NCBI RefSeq assembly: GCF_000812865.1
Contig: NZ_JSYL01000003.1
Location: 62,001 to 126,000, forward strand
DNA from: Kaistella jeonii
GTDB lineage: Bacteria > Bacteroidota > Bacteroidia > Flavobacteriales > Weeksellaceae
DNA: 64,000 bases
Direction of reading: 5' to 3'
Made by a program: the position numbers and the translations under genes. The notes beneath the pieces were generated by a model, which did no database searches, was not told the origin of the DNA, and saw only the letters and a program-made list of their open reading frames with translations. Positions within the stretch are counted from its first letter, which is position 1. Each line of letters begins with the position of its first letter. Shown here in pieces: positions 39,493 to 48,852 of this stretch.

Positions 39493-40860
39493 TTAATTGG
39501 CATTTTTATCACCATTAATAACTAAAAAGATGGTTTTTAAAATGATGATAAAATCAAGGCTTAAACTCCAGTTTTTTACGTAAAAAGCATCAGCCAAAAT
39601 TCTTTTTTGCATTTGAATATCCCGGTCCCCCGAATCTCCACGAAGTCCATTTACTTGTGCTAATCCTGTAATTCCGGGTTTTACCAAACTTCTGATGGAA
39701 TATCGACCAATTCTTAATTTATAAAAATCATCAACCAAAAGCATGTGTGGTCTTGGACCAACAACCGACATGTCGCCTTTTAAAACATTTAAGAACTGAG
39801 GCATTTCATCTAAACTTGTTTTTCTGAGAAATCTGCCTATTTTGGTAATTCTTTTATCATTTTCTGTCGTTGTTTGCTTTGTACAATCGTCGTTTACGTA
39901 CATCGTTCGAAATTTAAAGCAGTTAAATACTTTGTCGTGGTACCCGTATCTTTTCTGTAAAAAAAAGATCGAACCAGGGTTGTCTAATTTTATTAGAATT
40001 GCAATCAGAGGAAAAAGCCATGAACAGATAAAAAGAAGAACGATGCTGGAAAATAGAATGTCTACCGCTCTTTTCATCGTAATGTTGGTCAGATAATCCA
40101 GGGGAAATTTCGACCGCACCAAAACGGGCTGCATTTCAATATATCCTAAATCATAACGGAAAAAATTATTTTTTGAAATACTCGGAATCAACGAGATACG
40201 AACTTTATGTATTTCCGCGAGGCGATAAACGTCCTGTTCCTGGTCGTTCTCAAAGCGGTCAGAAGAAAGATACATGGTGTGAATCCCATTATCTTTCCAA
40301 TATTTAATCAAATTCTCTTGGTTAAATTTTTCTTCAGCTGGATATTCGAAAATTTTGAATCCGTAATCTTTTCTTTCTGTTAGAATATTTTTGAGCAATT
40401 CGGTAGAAGAATCTTCATACAAAAACATAATGTTTCTATAATTGATCCCTAAAGTCCGCACATATTTCAAAGTAAAAAACACAAGAGATTTGATGATAAA
40501 AAGCAACAGGAACAAAGAAATAGCAATAAGAAAGCGATCCTGTTTCAAAAAATCATTATTGCTCACCTTGGCAAGTAAAATGACGCCGAAAATAAATATA
40601 AAAATATGCGTGACAAGCCGTTCCAGATAAATGGTGTACGTGAGATTTCTGGCAATTGAATATAATTTGGTTCTTCCACTAAGCAAAATCCAGAAAAGGG
40701 TAAGCAGAATCAAAGACAAGGTGTTCTGCTCCCAAATTTCTTTATCATATTTGAAGTCATTATTTCTAATAAAAAACAACAAAAAGACTCCAGCAATAAC
40801 CAGAACGTCAAGCAAAATGAAAGTGGCTTTGAAATATCTAGAATATCGAATTTTTTGCAT
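39493..40860 (-). CDS. Polyprenyl-phosphate sugar phosphotransferase (WcaJ/WbaP-like)
   Basis: A 455-residue bacterial sugar transferase that starts glycan synthesis by moving a sugar phosphate to undecaprenyl phosphate. The N-terminal part has four to five hydrophobic segments, then a Rossmann-like cytoplasmic region, and the C-terminal catalytic domain (about 255-455): a membrane helix SSIVLLFICSWLFPLIAILIKL, FFLQKRYGYHDKVFNCFKFRTM, RFLRKTSLDEMPQFLNVLKGDMSVVGPRPH and KPGITGLAQVNGLRGDS. These are the signatures of the family. It may initiate the glycan made by the locus at 57823-62710 or another one; the two are not adjacent. Confidence 0.9.
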   Translation of the reverse strand: MQKIRYSRYFKATFILLDVLVIAGVFLLFFIRNNDFKYDKEIWEQNTLSLILLTLFWILLSGRTKLYSIARNLTYTIYLERLVTHIFIFIFGVILLAKVSNNDFLKQDRFLIAISLFLLLFIIKSLVFFTLKYVRTLGINYRNIMFLYEDSSTELLKNILTERKDYGFKIFEYPAEEKFNQENLIKYWKDNGIHTMYLSSDRFENDQEQDVYRLAEIHKVRISLIPSISKNNFFRYDLGYIEMQPVLVRSKFPLDYLTNITMKRAVDILFSSIVLLFICSWLFPLIAILIKLDNPGSIFFLQKRYGYHDKVFNCFKFRTMYVNDDCTKQTTTENDKRITKIGRFLRKTSLDEMPQFLNVLKGDMSVVGPRPHMLLVDDFYKLRIGRYSIRSLVKPGITGLAQVNGLRGDSGDRDIQMQKRILADAFYVKNWSLSLDFIIILKTIFLVINGDKNAN

Positions 40861-40896
40861 AAAGCCGAATTATATAAAAAGTAAATTTAACATAAT

Positions 40897-41529
40897 TTAC
40901 GGAATATTCAAATATTTATGTGTTTGCACAGACGCCTGCCATTTTGGATTTGCTAATATAAAATCGGTAATTTTCGGATAGATCTCTTCTCTTTTACTCC
41001 ATTCGCTCTGAAGATAAAGTTTGCAATTTTCTGAAACTTTTGCAGCCTGTTCTTCGGCGAATTTAAAATCATTATTATTAAAAATGATCATTTTCAGTTC
41101 ACTCGCTTCCGCGTAAATAGCCGGTTTTGGTAATCCAGTTTTCTTTGGTGAAAGGGTGATCCAATCAAGTGTTCCGCTCATTTCATATGCTCCGGAAGTT
41201 TCAATATGAATTTCGCAACCCAGTTCTTTTAATCTTGCAGTTAAAAAATCTAAATTCCACATCAAAGGTTCGCCACCAGTTAAAACAATTGTCTTGCAAT
41301 GTTTTGCCGCTGTTTGTGCAATTTCATCTGTGGAAAGCAAAGGATGAAGATTGGGATCCCAACTTTCTTTCACATCACACCAATGACAGCCGACATCGCA
41401 ACCACCTAATCTTATAAAGTATGCGGCTTTTCCGGTGTGTGCTCCTTCTCCCTGTATTGTGTAAAAATACTCCATCACCGGGAGCATTTTACCTTCTTTT
41501 AATAAAATATTTTCTTCTTCTTTAGTCAT
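40897..41529 (-). CDS. queE: 7-carboxy-7-deazaguanine synthase
   Basis: A 210-residue radical-SAM enzyme that makes the 7-carboxy-7-deazaguanine precursor of queuosine. The cluster motif is GGCDVGCHWCD (Cys44, 48, 51), spacing Cx3Cx2C, and the loop EYFYTIQGEGAHTGKAAYFIRLGG is family-typical. SPKKTGLPKP and IFNNNDFKFAEEQAA follow. It overlaps folD's start region by 8 bases, so the two are co-expressed. Other que genes are not in the window. Confidence 0.9.
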   Translation of the reverse strand: MTKEEENILLKEGKMLPVMEYFYTIQGEGAHTGKAAYFIRLGGCDVGCHWCDVKESWDPNLHPLLSTDEIAQTAAKHCKTIVLTGGEPLMWNLDFLTARLKELGCEIHIETSGAYEMSGTLDWITLSPKKTGLPKPAIYAEASELKMIIFNNNDFKFAEEQAAKVSENCKLYLQSEWSKREEIYPKITDFILANPKWQASVQTHKYLNIP

Positions 41530-42406
41530 TATATACTGAAGTTTTATACGCCAAAATTGTATTTTTCATTAACATTGCTCTTGTCATTGGTCCAACTCCA
41601 CCAGGAACTGGGGTAATTGCAGAGGCAATTTCTTTGCAACTTTCAAAATCGACGTCACCCATTAATTTATAGCCTTTTTCGGTGTTATCTTCTACGCGTG
41701 TAATTCCTACATCGATCACGACCGCTCCTTTTTTAATCATATCGCCTTTCAAAAAATTGGGATCACCAAGCGCAGTAATTACAATATCTGCATTTTTTGT
41801 AAATTCCTCAATATGAGGAGTATAAGAATGCGTTAAAGTCACCGTCGAATTTCCAGGGAAATCTTTTCTTCCCATCAAAATACTCATCGGTTTTCCTACA
41901 ATTCTACTTCTACCGATAATTACGCAGTGTTTTCCTTTGGTATCGATTTGATATCTTTCCAGTAGCGTCAGAATCCCAAACGGAGTTGCCGGTAAAAAAG
42001 TATCCATTTCTAAAGCCATTTTTCCAAAATTTTCCGGGTGAAAACCATCTACATCTTTTCTAGGATCAATCGCCATGATGATTTTCTCCTGATCAATTTG
42101 TTTTGGTAAAGGCAGTTGTACGATAAACCCATCTACACCTTTGGAATTATTCAGTTCGTCAATCGCTTCTAAAAGTTCAGCTTCAGAAACTGTACTCGGA
42201 AATTTAATTAGCGAAGATTTGAAACCTACTTCTTTGCAATCTTTAATTTTGTTATTCACATAAGTCATACTTGCACCGTTGCTTCCGACCAAAATTGCTA
42301 CCAAATGTGGAGGTCTTCTATTTCCCGCGACTATTTTTTCTACGTCAATGCGAATTTCTTCTTTGATTTCTCTCGAAACTTTAAGTCCGTCTAGAATTTG
42401 TGCCAT
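41522..42406 (-). CDS. folD: Bifunctional methylenetetrahydrofolate dehydrogenase/cyclohydrolase
   Basis: A 294-residue enzyme that interconverts methylene-, methenyl- and formyl-tetrahydrofolate. The catalytic Lys is in SMTYVNNKIKDC, the signature GFIVQLPLPKQI and PGGVGPMTRAML are present, and the Rossmann loop GRSRIVGKPMSILMG binds NADP. The length is normal. queE follows on the same strand with an 8-base overlap; pgi precedes by 18 bases from its stop, so three genes may be in one transcript. Confidence 0.95.
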   Translation of the reverse strand: MAQILDGLKVSREIKEEIRIDVEKIVAGNRRPPHLVAILVGSNGASMTYVNNKIKDCKEVGFKSSLIKFPSTVSEAELLEAIDELNNSKGVDGFIVQLPLPKQIDQEKIIMAIDPRKDVDGFHPENFGKMALEMDTFLPATPFGILTLLERYQIDTKGKHCVIIGRSRIVGKPMSILMGRKDFPGNSTVTLTHSYTPHIEEFTKNADIVITALGDPNFLKGDMIKKGAVVIDVGITRVEDNTEKGYKLMGDVDFESCKEIASAITPVPGGVGPMTRAMLMKNTILAYKTSVYND

Positions 42407-42424
42407 TTATTTTTACTTTTAGAT

Positions 42425-44065
42425 TTACTTTTTCTCTTTAAAATAATTCATCAAACCATTCGTGGAGGAATCATGTGAAGAAATCTTCTCCGTATTCTTA
42501 AGTTGTGATAGAATTTTTCCTGCTAAAACTTTTCCTAATTCTACACCGAATTGATCAAAACTGAAAATGTTCCAAATAACACCTTGCACAAATATTTTAT
42601 GTTCGTATAGTACAATTAATTGTCCCAATGAATATGGAGTTAATTCATTGAAGAATAATGAGTTGGTAGGAGTATTTCCGTGGAAAACTTTGTAGTTCGT
42701 TAATCTTTTAACTTCTTCCTCTGAGATTCCAGATTTTTCTAAATCAGCTCTTGCTTCTTCTTCAGTTTTTCCAAAAGCCAACGCTTCTGTTTGTGCGAAA
42801 AAGTTCGCCAATAATTTTTCCTGATGATCAGAAACCACGTTACAAGATTCCACATAAGCAATAAAATCTGCAGGAATTAATTCTGTTCCCTGATGAATTA
42901 ACTGATAAAATGCGTGTTGACCGTTTGTTCCAGGTTCTCCCCAAATAATCGGTCCGGTTTCATATTCTACAAAATGACCATTTCTGTCCACACATTTTCC
43001 GTTACTTTCCATATCGCCTTGTTGCAAATACGCCGCAAAACGATCCAGATATTGAGAATAGGGAAGAATTGCGTACGTTCCGGCATCGAAAAAGTTACGA
43101 TACCAAATTCCCAAAAGTGCCATTAAAACAGGAACATTTTCTTTGAAATCTGCAGTCTGAAAATGAATATCGGTTTCATTAGCACCTTTCAATAATTGTT
43201 CAAAATTTTCATAACCAACGAAAAGAACGATGCTTAAACCGATTGCGCTCCAAAGAGAGTATCTTCCACCGACCCAATCCCAGAATTCAAAAATATTTTC
43301 TTCTGCAATTCCAAAATTTTTCACTGCATTTATATTAGTAGAAAGTGCTACGAAATGTTTTTCAACATCTTGCTGTGTACCACTTTTAAAAAACCAGTCT
43401 TTTGCAGATGCGGCATTTGTAATGGTTTCCTGAGTGGTAAAAGTTTTTGAAGCAATTATGAAAAGAGTCGTTTCAGGATTCAGATTTTTCAAAACTTCCG
43501 CAATGTGATTTCCATCAACATTAGAAACGAAATGAACTTCGAGTCTGGTTTTAAAATGTTTCAAAGCCGAACAAACCATAACAGGTCCCAAATCAGAACC
43601 ACCAATTCCAATATTTACAATATCTGTAATTTTTTTCCCTGAAAATCCTTTGTGTTCTCCGGAAATAATTTTCTCCGAGAAGGTTTTCATTTGGTTTAAA
43701 ACTTTCTTTATCGCAGGTTTAATGTTTTCTCCATCGACTAAAATTTCTTTATCAGAAAAATCCCGTAATGCGGTATGAAGAACTGCTCTTCCTTCTGTCT
43801 CATTGATTTTTTCGCCGGCAAACATCGCATCAATCGCAGTTTTGACTTCACATTCTTCAGCTAAATCTTGTAAAAGGTCGAAAGTTCTTGAATCGATCAA
43901 GTTTTTAGAATAGTCAAAAAGATAATCTTTTCGTTGAACCGAAAATTGTGTAAATCGTTCTGGATTATATTGAAAAAGAGTCCGAAGTTCAAAGTCGTTT
44001 TGAGCAAAATGTGCGTTAAGCGCTTTCCACGCGACTGTTTGAGTAGGATTTATTTTGGGTAACAT
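42425..44065 (-). CDS. pgi: Glucose-6-phosphate isomerase
   Basis: A 546-residue isomerase interconverting glucose 6-phosphate and fructose 6-phosphate. Signatures are [13 protein letters not shown], the phosphate loop SKTFTTQET, the catalytic stretch [33 protein letters not shown] with the conserved His and Lys nearby, and [28 protein letters not shown] at the C-terminal end. ATG at 44065 ([16 protein letters not shown]) is chosen over a frame extending to 44134, which would overlap the promoter. Confidence 0.95.
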   Translation of the reverse strand: MLPKINPTQTVAWKALNAHFAQNDFELRTLFQYNPERFTQFSVQRKDYLFDYSKNLIDSRTFDLLQDLAEECEVKTAIDAMFAGEKINETEGRAVLHTALRDFSDKEILVDGENIKPAIKKVLNQMKTFSEKIISGEHKGFSGKKITDIVNIGIGGSDLGPVMVCSALKHFKTRLEVHFVSNVDGNHIAEVLKNLNPETTLFIIASKTFTTQETITNAASAKDWFFKSGTQQDVEKHFVALSTNINAVKNFGIAEENIFEFWDWVGGRYSLWSAIGLSIVLFVGYENFEQLLKGANETDIHFQTADFKENVPVLMALLGIWYRNFFDAGTYAILPYSQYLDRFAAYLQQGDMESNGKCVDRNGHFVEYETGPIIWGEPGTNGQHAFYQLIHQGTELIPADFIAYVESCNVVSDHQEKLLANFFAQTEALAFGKTEEEARADLEKSGISEEEVKRLTNYKVFHGNTPTNSLFFNELTPYSLGQLIVLYEHKIFVQGVIWNIFSFDQFGVELGKVLAGKILSQLKNTEKISSHDSSTNGLMNYFKEKK

Positions 44066-44131
44066 GATGAATTCGTAGTTATAAAGTTTAATGTTTATCG
44101 TCTTTTCAAACGAAACATTAAAAATTCCCTG

Positions 44132-44139
44132 CAAATTTA
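44132..44139 (-). promoter_or_regulatory. Candidate -10 element of pgi
   Basis: Minus strand TAAATTTG, 66 bases before the chosen pgi ATG. It overlaps the N-terminus of the longer open frame and so supports the shorter start. Confidence 0.5.
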
Positions 44140-44185
44140 CGGAAAAATGAGTGGATAGAGAATTTTACAGTTTACAAGAAATGAT

Positions 44186-44193
44186 TATTTTTG
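44186..44193 (+). promoter_or_regulatory. Candidate -10 element for the DUF3857 gene
   Basis: TATTTTTG, 90 bases before the ATG at 44284. No clear -33. Confidence 0.35.
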
Positions 44194-44283
44194 TTTGGAA
44201 GGGAATTTTTTAAAATTTTTCTTTTCAATTTTTAAATCGAATGAAAATTCCAATCCATTCCTTGCAACCGAATTCTGATTTTT

Positions 44284-46119
44284 ATGAAAGTACTTTTACA
44301 ATTTTTATTTCTACTATTTTTTAATACATCGTTTTGTCAAAATATGGAATGGGGAAAAATTTCTCAGAAAGAAATTGATTTGAACGAAGTTTCTTTTGAA
44401 CCTGGAGCAGATTCCGTAAAGTTGGGAGAAATTGGTCATTTAAAAATTACAGATGATGGTTATGAACTTCTCGAATACGGAAGAACCAAAATTTTATCGA
44501 TTAACGGGTTTGAAAATGCGCAAAAAAAATGGAGTTACAGACCGACTGTTCATAATGATAAAGTTGTTTTGCAGGATGCGCAAACTATTAATTTTGTCGA
44601 TGGGAAAGAAATTGTAACGCCGCTTGATAAAATAGATATCATCGTTAGTAGAAATGGCGATGTTGAAGAAATTGCAGTCGCTTTTCCTAATGTTCGGGTC
44701 GGTTCTATCATAGAATATAAGGTAAAAATTTTCCGAACGAGCAATCTTTATGCTTCACCCTGGCGTTTTCAAAATGCGATTCCTACTCTTTCTTCTCAAT
44801 TATTTTTGAAAGTGGCGACGGTTGCAGATTATAAAGTCATTTTAAAAGGACAACAACTCAACAAAAAATATATTGATAAAAGAAATAAAAATAATAAAGA
44901 ATGGGAACTGGTTAATATTCCAAGTGACAACATTTTCAAAAATGTGTACAATGTTGAAGACTACAGGGAAAGAATCATGTTTCAATATACTTCTGCCAGA
45001 AAATATTATGGATCTTACTATTCTGAAAACTCCTGGAAGGGTTTCAAAAATTTAATCATTAAAGATGTTGAAAAGAGCAGTGAAAAAGTTGATTTTCAAC
45101 AGATCGCTTCGAAAATTAAAAATGGTCCTACGAAATTTGAAACTTTAAGAAATTGTGTGCAGTATTTACGGGATTTCTATAAATGGAATCGATATTTAGC
45201 GGTTCAAGCTTCAAATATGCAAAGTGAATTTTTGCAGAAAAAAACAGGAAATGCTGCAGATTTTAACATTTTGCTCAATGGAATTTTGATGGCGAAGAAA
45301 ATAAATGCTCAACTGGTCATCAACAGTTCGCGATCCAACGGAAGAATTATTGTTGCGTATCCTACTTTTTCAAAATTGCAAACCCTTTTGAATATAGTAG
45401 AAGTTGATGATGGTGAAAAACTGTTGATTGATGGTGCCACCTCGAAGCCGGAAAATCTACGCTTTTTATCTCTGGATAATTTCAATTATATTGTTTTGGG
45501 ATTAGATAATCGTGGCGAAGTTTTCACGACAGTTTCTCCGTCACTTTCCGAATTTATTTCGCAACAAAATTTAATTATTGGAGAAACTAATTCTGAGCTC
45601 GAAGTAAAAAACAGAAGCAAAGGCTACTTTAATTCAGAATCATTTAATCATCGATCGTTCAACGTTTTTCCAGGAGTTAAAACCAATGAACAGACAAAGC
45701 AGGAAGGTGAGGAATCGAAATCGAGCAGTCATACCATTGAATTTGAAAACCCAACGAATTCTTTGTTTGTTATTGAAAATCCGCTCACTAAAACTTTCAA
45801 AGATTTAATGGTGGAAAAAAACAGAGATTATCCGATCGAATTAGATTTCCCTTATTTGACAACCGTCATGTTCCGTACCAGATTACCCGAAAATTACAAG
45901 ATGGAAACTGATTAATTCAATAAAAAAATCTCAGCATTTAATGGGAGTTTACAATATTTACAGGAAGTAGAATCTGTTACAGATGAACGGTTTTTAACTT
46001 GGTCTTTGCTCATCAATAAAACTGTTTTTCAAAATAATGAAATTCAGGAATATCAACAATTTATAACGCAACTGGAAAGTGTTTTTTCTGAAGTGGCGGT
46101 GATAAAAATGGTCAAATAA
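44284..46119 (+). pseudogene. DUF3857 (transglutaminase-like) protein interrupted by an in-frame stop
   Basis: Residues 1-543 read as a signal peptide (LLQFLFLLFFNTSFCQ), an N-terminal DUF3857 domain (about 50-230) and a transglutaminase-like core. The usual Cys is absent (KKTGNAADFNILLNGIL), so the domain is non-catalytic, as in many Bacteroidota relatives. Reading stops at TAA 45913-45915, but the same frame stays open for 67 further codons to a TAA at 46117-46119, and those codons encode plausible C-terminal protein (ISAFNGSLQYLQEVESVTDE, then ITQLESVFSEVAVIKMVK). I read this as one nonsense change in a 611-residue gene; sequencing error or a truncated-but-functional protein is also possible. 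Confidence 0.6.
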
Positions 46120-46150
46120 AAAACCTTCAGAATTATAAAATACTGAAGGC
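46118..46150 (-). terminator. Terminator after the small TonB-CTD gene at 46179
   Basis: CCTTCAG pairs with CTGAAGG; the minus strand continues TTTTTTATTT. It overlaps the end of the extended DUF3857 frame. Confidence 0.7.
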
Positions 46151-46178
46151 TCTATGGAAAATTATTTGATGGTGATTT

Positions 46179-46604
46179 TTAATTTTGTCTGGAAGAGTTT
46201 GAGATCGGAGTCGCCGTAAAACGATCTCGACCATCATCACTTTTAAAAGTTGTGCGGAAATCTAGCAATACCGCTATATTTTTTCTAGGCGTATTTGTAC
46301 TAAAATTATTTTTGACCCTTTTAAAAGATCTAATTAATGCAACCGTGAAATCATTGTCTGCTTCGGGAGAAACTTTCGGATTAATGATATTCCCTTTTTT
46401 ATCCACATCGAAGGTCAAAGTAAAAATTCCATTAGCTTGAAAGTCAGAAGAGAAATTGTTGAAATTATTCTGCACATCTTTCACAAATTTCTGATTTCCA
46501 CCTTTGTAAACCTCATTTAAATCATTGCTTTTTGAAGTTGCAACAACTTGAGAGTAGGCATAGACTGTTGTAAATAAGAGGGTTAATAAAAATAATTTTT
46601 TCAT
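46179..46604 (-). CDS. Secreted TonB-C-terminal-like protein (dispersed paralogue)
   Basis: A 141-residue exported protein; signal peptide MKKLFLLTLLFTTVYAYSQ. The domain has YKGGNQKFVKDVQNNF, FTLTFDVDKKGNIINPKVSPEAD and ALIRSFKRVKNN, the same layout as the five tandem genes at 9474-12715, but it lacks the clear WxPA signature at the end (NNFSTNTPRKNIAVLLDF). No membrane anchor. Function unknown; it shows that the family is dispersed as well as clustered. Confidence 0.55.
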   Translation of the reverse strand: MKKLFLLTLLFTTVYAYSQVVATSKSNDLNEVYKGGNQKFVKDVQNNFNNFSSDFQANGIFTLTFDVDKKGNIINPKVSPEADNDFTVALIRSFKRVKNNFSTNTPRKNIAVLLDFRTTFKSDDGRDRFTATPISNSSRQN

Positions 46605-46632
46605 GTTTTTTAATTTGAAGATAAATTTACAC

Positions 46633-47535
46633 CTAATTTTTGTCTGCAGTCACAATTTTCAATGCTTTTTTTCTTTTGTAAAAGAAGAACGCTATTACAC
46701 CTATGAATATTAAAGGCCAAATTCCGAAAAGACCAATGATGATCTGCTTAATTAAATGAAATCCATCTGAAACTGCATTTTTGATATCGTAAAAGAAATT
46801 AGATTGGTTTTCTAAATTTTGGGTATTTGAAACTGCAATTTGAGCCACACGAACTTCGGGTTCTGTCAGGAAAATTTGTACCGTGCTGTATTCTAATTGA
46901 TCTTTCATATCGAAATCAGCAACTTGTTGGTAATTATTTTCGCTCTGATTTTCATCAGTCATTTTGACCTTGTCCTTATTAAGTTTCAGTTTTGAAATGT
47001 TTTTCTCCGTATTTTTATTTCTTTCTTTTTCCAGTTTCGCAAGTTTGATATTAGAAGTAACATCTTCGGCAAGAATGATTCTGGAATTTAAAAATACTTT
47101 TTTATCATTAATGATCTGTAGAAAATCACCTAGCTTCACAGTGGGAATTCGAACCTGCATCTTGTTTTCAGTTTGAAATTTGCGAACCATCATTGCTTTT
47201 TCATCTGAAATCACGAAAGTTTTTTCGGAAATAATGTTAGAGTTCAAATTACTGGAAGTTACAAATCCATCCAGATCTTTCAGAGATTTTTCCAGAAAAA
47301 TGGTGGTCTCATAAACATCTTTGACTTCCATATTAACGTCGGCCGATTTTATGAACTGTTTGTCTTTCACCTGTAAATTGGCGACCGATGAAATACTGTC
47401 GGAAAGTGGGGTAGAATCGGTTTGAGAAATTGCATTCGCTTGATCTGCAGATTCAACACTTCCTGTTTTTTTACAGGAAGATAACGTAGTTAAAACAATT
47501 AAAGAAATTGTGGTGTAGAAAATAGGTGTTTTCAT
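46633..47535 (-). CDS. DUF4349 lipoprotein
   Basis: A 300-residue lipoprotein with lipobox TLSSC (Cys20). The mature region FIKSADVNMEVKDVYETTIFLEKSLKDLDGFVTSSNLNS is typical of DUF4349; then a coiled coil (LAKLEKERNKNTEKNISKLKLNKDKV, about 180-205) and a C-terminal membrane helix (FGIWPLIFIGVIAFFFYKRKK). It is thus anchored at both ends, by lipid and by helix. Function unknown. Confidence 0.75.
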   Translation of the reverse strand: MKTPIFYTTISLIVLTTLSSCKKTGSVESADQANAISQTDSTPLSDSISSVANLQVKDKQFIKSADVNMEVKDVYETTIFLEKSLKDLDGFVTSSNLNSNIISEKTFVISDEKAMMVRKFQTENKMQVRIPTVKLGDFLQIINDKKVFLNSRIILAEDVTSNIKLAKLEKERNKNTEKNISKLKLNKDKVKMTDENQSENNYQQVADFDMKDQLEYSTVQIFLTEPEVRVAQIAVSNTQNLENQSNFFYDIKNAVSDGFHLIKQIIIGLFGIWPLIFIGVIAFFFYKRKKALKIVTADKN

Positions 47536-47669
47536 AACGGATTAATTTTAAAGGGTTTGTTTAACCAAATCTCCGTCTGAATTGTTTGTAAAGGTTGTAA
47601 ATAAGTTTTATAGTTCTTGTAAAACTAATTTGTTGCTGTAAGTAATTGTGAATTAAAAGTTTACGTGCT

Positions 47670-48779
47670 TTACTCTTTTTCTTCGAGTGTAATTTTCTTC
47701 GTGATTTTGTATTTTCTGCGGATTTTATTGATTTTACTTTCTTCACCGAGAAGTTTTCCCCAAGGTTCCATACCTTCTATTCGCTCAAAAATAATTTTCA
47801 GAATCGCTAAAAATGGAATACTCAGAAACATGCCGGAAATTCCCCACAATTCCTCACCTACTAAAAGTCCTATGAAAGTAAAAAGTGCATTAATCTTCAC
47901 TTTTGAACCTACAACTAAAGGTAACGTAATATTTGCATCAATCAAATGAATCGCAACATAACCAAAAAAGACTAAAAAGGTATGATTTCCGCCAGTTGCA
48001 AAAGAAATTAAACAAGCCATAAAACCTGAAACTAAAATTCCGACATAAGGAATTACGTTGAGAAGACCTGTTAAAACACCTAATAAAATGGCATATTTTA
48101 CCCCTAAAGCAGATAATAAAATCGTGGATAAAATACTGACGATAAGAATCTGAATTAAAAGCCCCGAAATATATTCCTTAATTATTTTTTGAATTTCTAA
48201 GATCGCTTCGTTTACTTTTGAGAAATGTTTTTCGTGAAAAACGGAAATAATAAAACCATATAAAATGCGACGGTAATTCAATAGAAAAATGAAAAATAAA
48301 GCACTAAACACGAAAAATGCCATCGTAGATGAAAACATTGAAAAAGTGAAACCCAAAATAACACCAGTTGAAGAAAGTACATTTTCAAGCGCTTGATTAA
48401 TGTAACTCATCTGTTTATCGAAGTTTACATGAAAGGTTTGGGAAACCCAATATTGCAGTTGTCCGAAAGATTTTGACACTTGTGATTTCAAAACCGGAAA
48501 ATCATTAGCAAAATCACTTAGTTGAATGGTGAAAAAATAAATCAATCCGTAAAGGAAAATCAACATGACCAATAAGGAAGAAAAAGTAGAAATTGTTCTG
48601 GAAAATCTTGCTTTTCGCTCTAAGAAATTGGCAAAAGGCAGAAATAAAAGTGCCATTAAAAAGGAAAAGAAAAGAGGCGCCAAAACGCCTTTACCTATTT
48701 TTGCTAAATATCCCAAAGCCAAAATACTCACAAGAATTAGTGCAAGTCTAAGAACAAAAGGAAGTTTAATTTCTTTCAT
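47670..48779 (-). CDS. AI-2E-family membrane transporter
   Basis: A 369-residue membrane protein of the AI-2E (YdiK/TqsA) superfamily with about eight transmembrane helices. GVLAPLFFSFLMALLFLPFANFLE near the N-terminus and LLSALGVKYAILLGVLTGLLNVIPYVGILVSGFMACLISF are the classic words; the C-terminal part has VVGSKVKINALFTFIGLLVGEELWGISGMFLSIP. Members export small metabolites or act as Na/H antiporters; the cargo here is not known. It is monocistronic, facing the DUF4349 gene's 5' side. Confidence 0.88.
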   Translation of the reverse strand: MKEIKLPFVLRLALILVSILALGYLAKIGKGVLAPLFFSFLMALLFLPFANFLERKARFSRTISTFSSLLVMLIFLYGLIYFFTIQLSDFANDFPVLKSQVSKSFGQLQYWVSQTFHVNFDKQMSYINQALENVLSSTGVILGFTFSMFSSTMAFFVFSALFFIFLLNYRRILYGFIISVFHEKHFSKVNEAILEIQKIIKEYISGLLIQILIVSILSTILLSALGVKYAILLGVLTGLLNVIPYVGILVSGFMACLISFATGGNHTFLVFFGYVAIHLIDANITLPLVVGSKVKINALFTFIGLLVGEELWGISGMFLSIPFLAILKIIFERIEGMEPWGKLLGEESKINKIRRKYKITKKITLEEKE

Positions 48780-48810
48780 AAAACAAAGTAAACAATAATT
48801 TTTTTTTTGT

Positions 48811-48845
48811 AAAAGAAAAACGCTTCAAATTTTTGAAACGTTTTC
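48811..48845 (-). terminator. Intrinsic terminator of lon
   Basis: AAACGCTTCAAA pairs with TTTGAAACGTTT (one mismatch); the minus strand continues TTTTTCTTTT. It is directly after the lon stop. Confidence 0.75.
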
Positions 48846-48852
48846 TTCTTTT

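Noticed and set aside
48565-48798. 77-residue Lys-rich plus-strand frame opposite the AI-2E permease
   Set aside because: It is a mirror of the hydrophobic permease N-terminus; its Lys richness arises from the complement of Phe/Leu codons.
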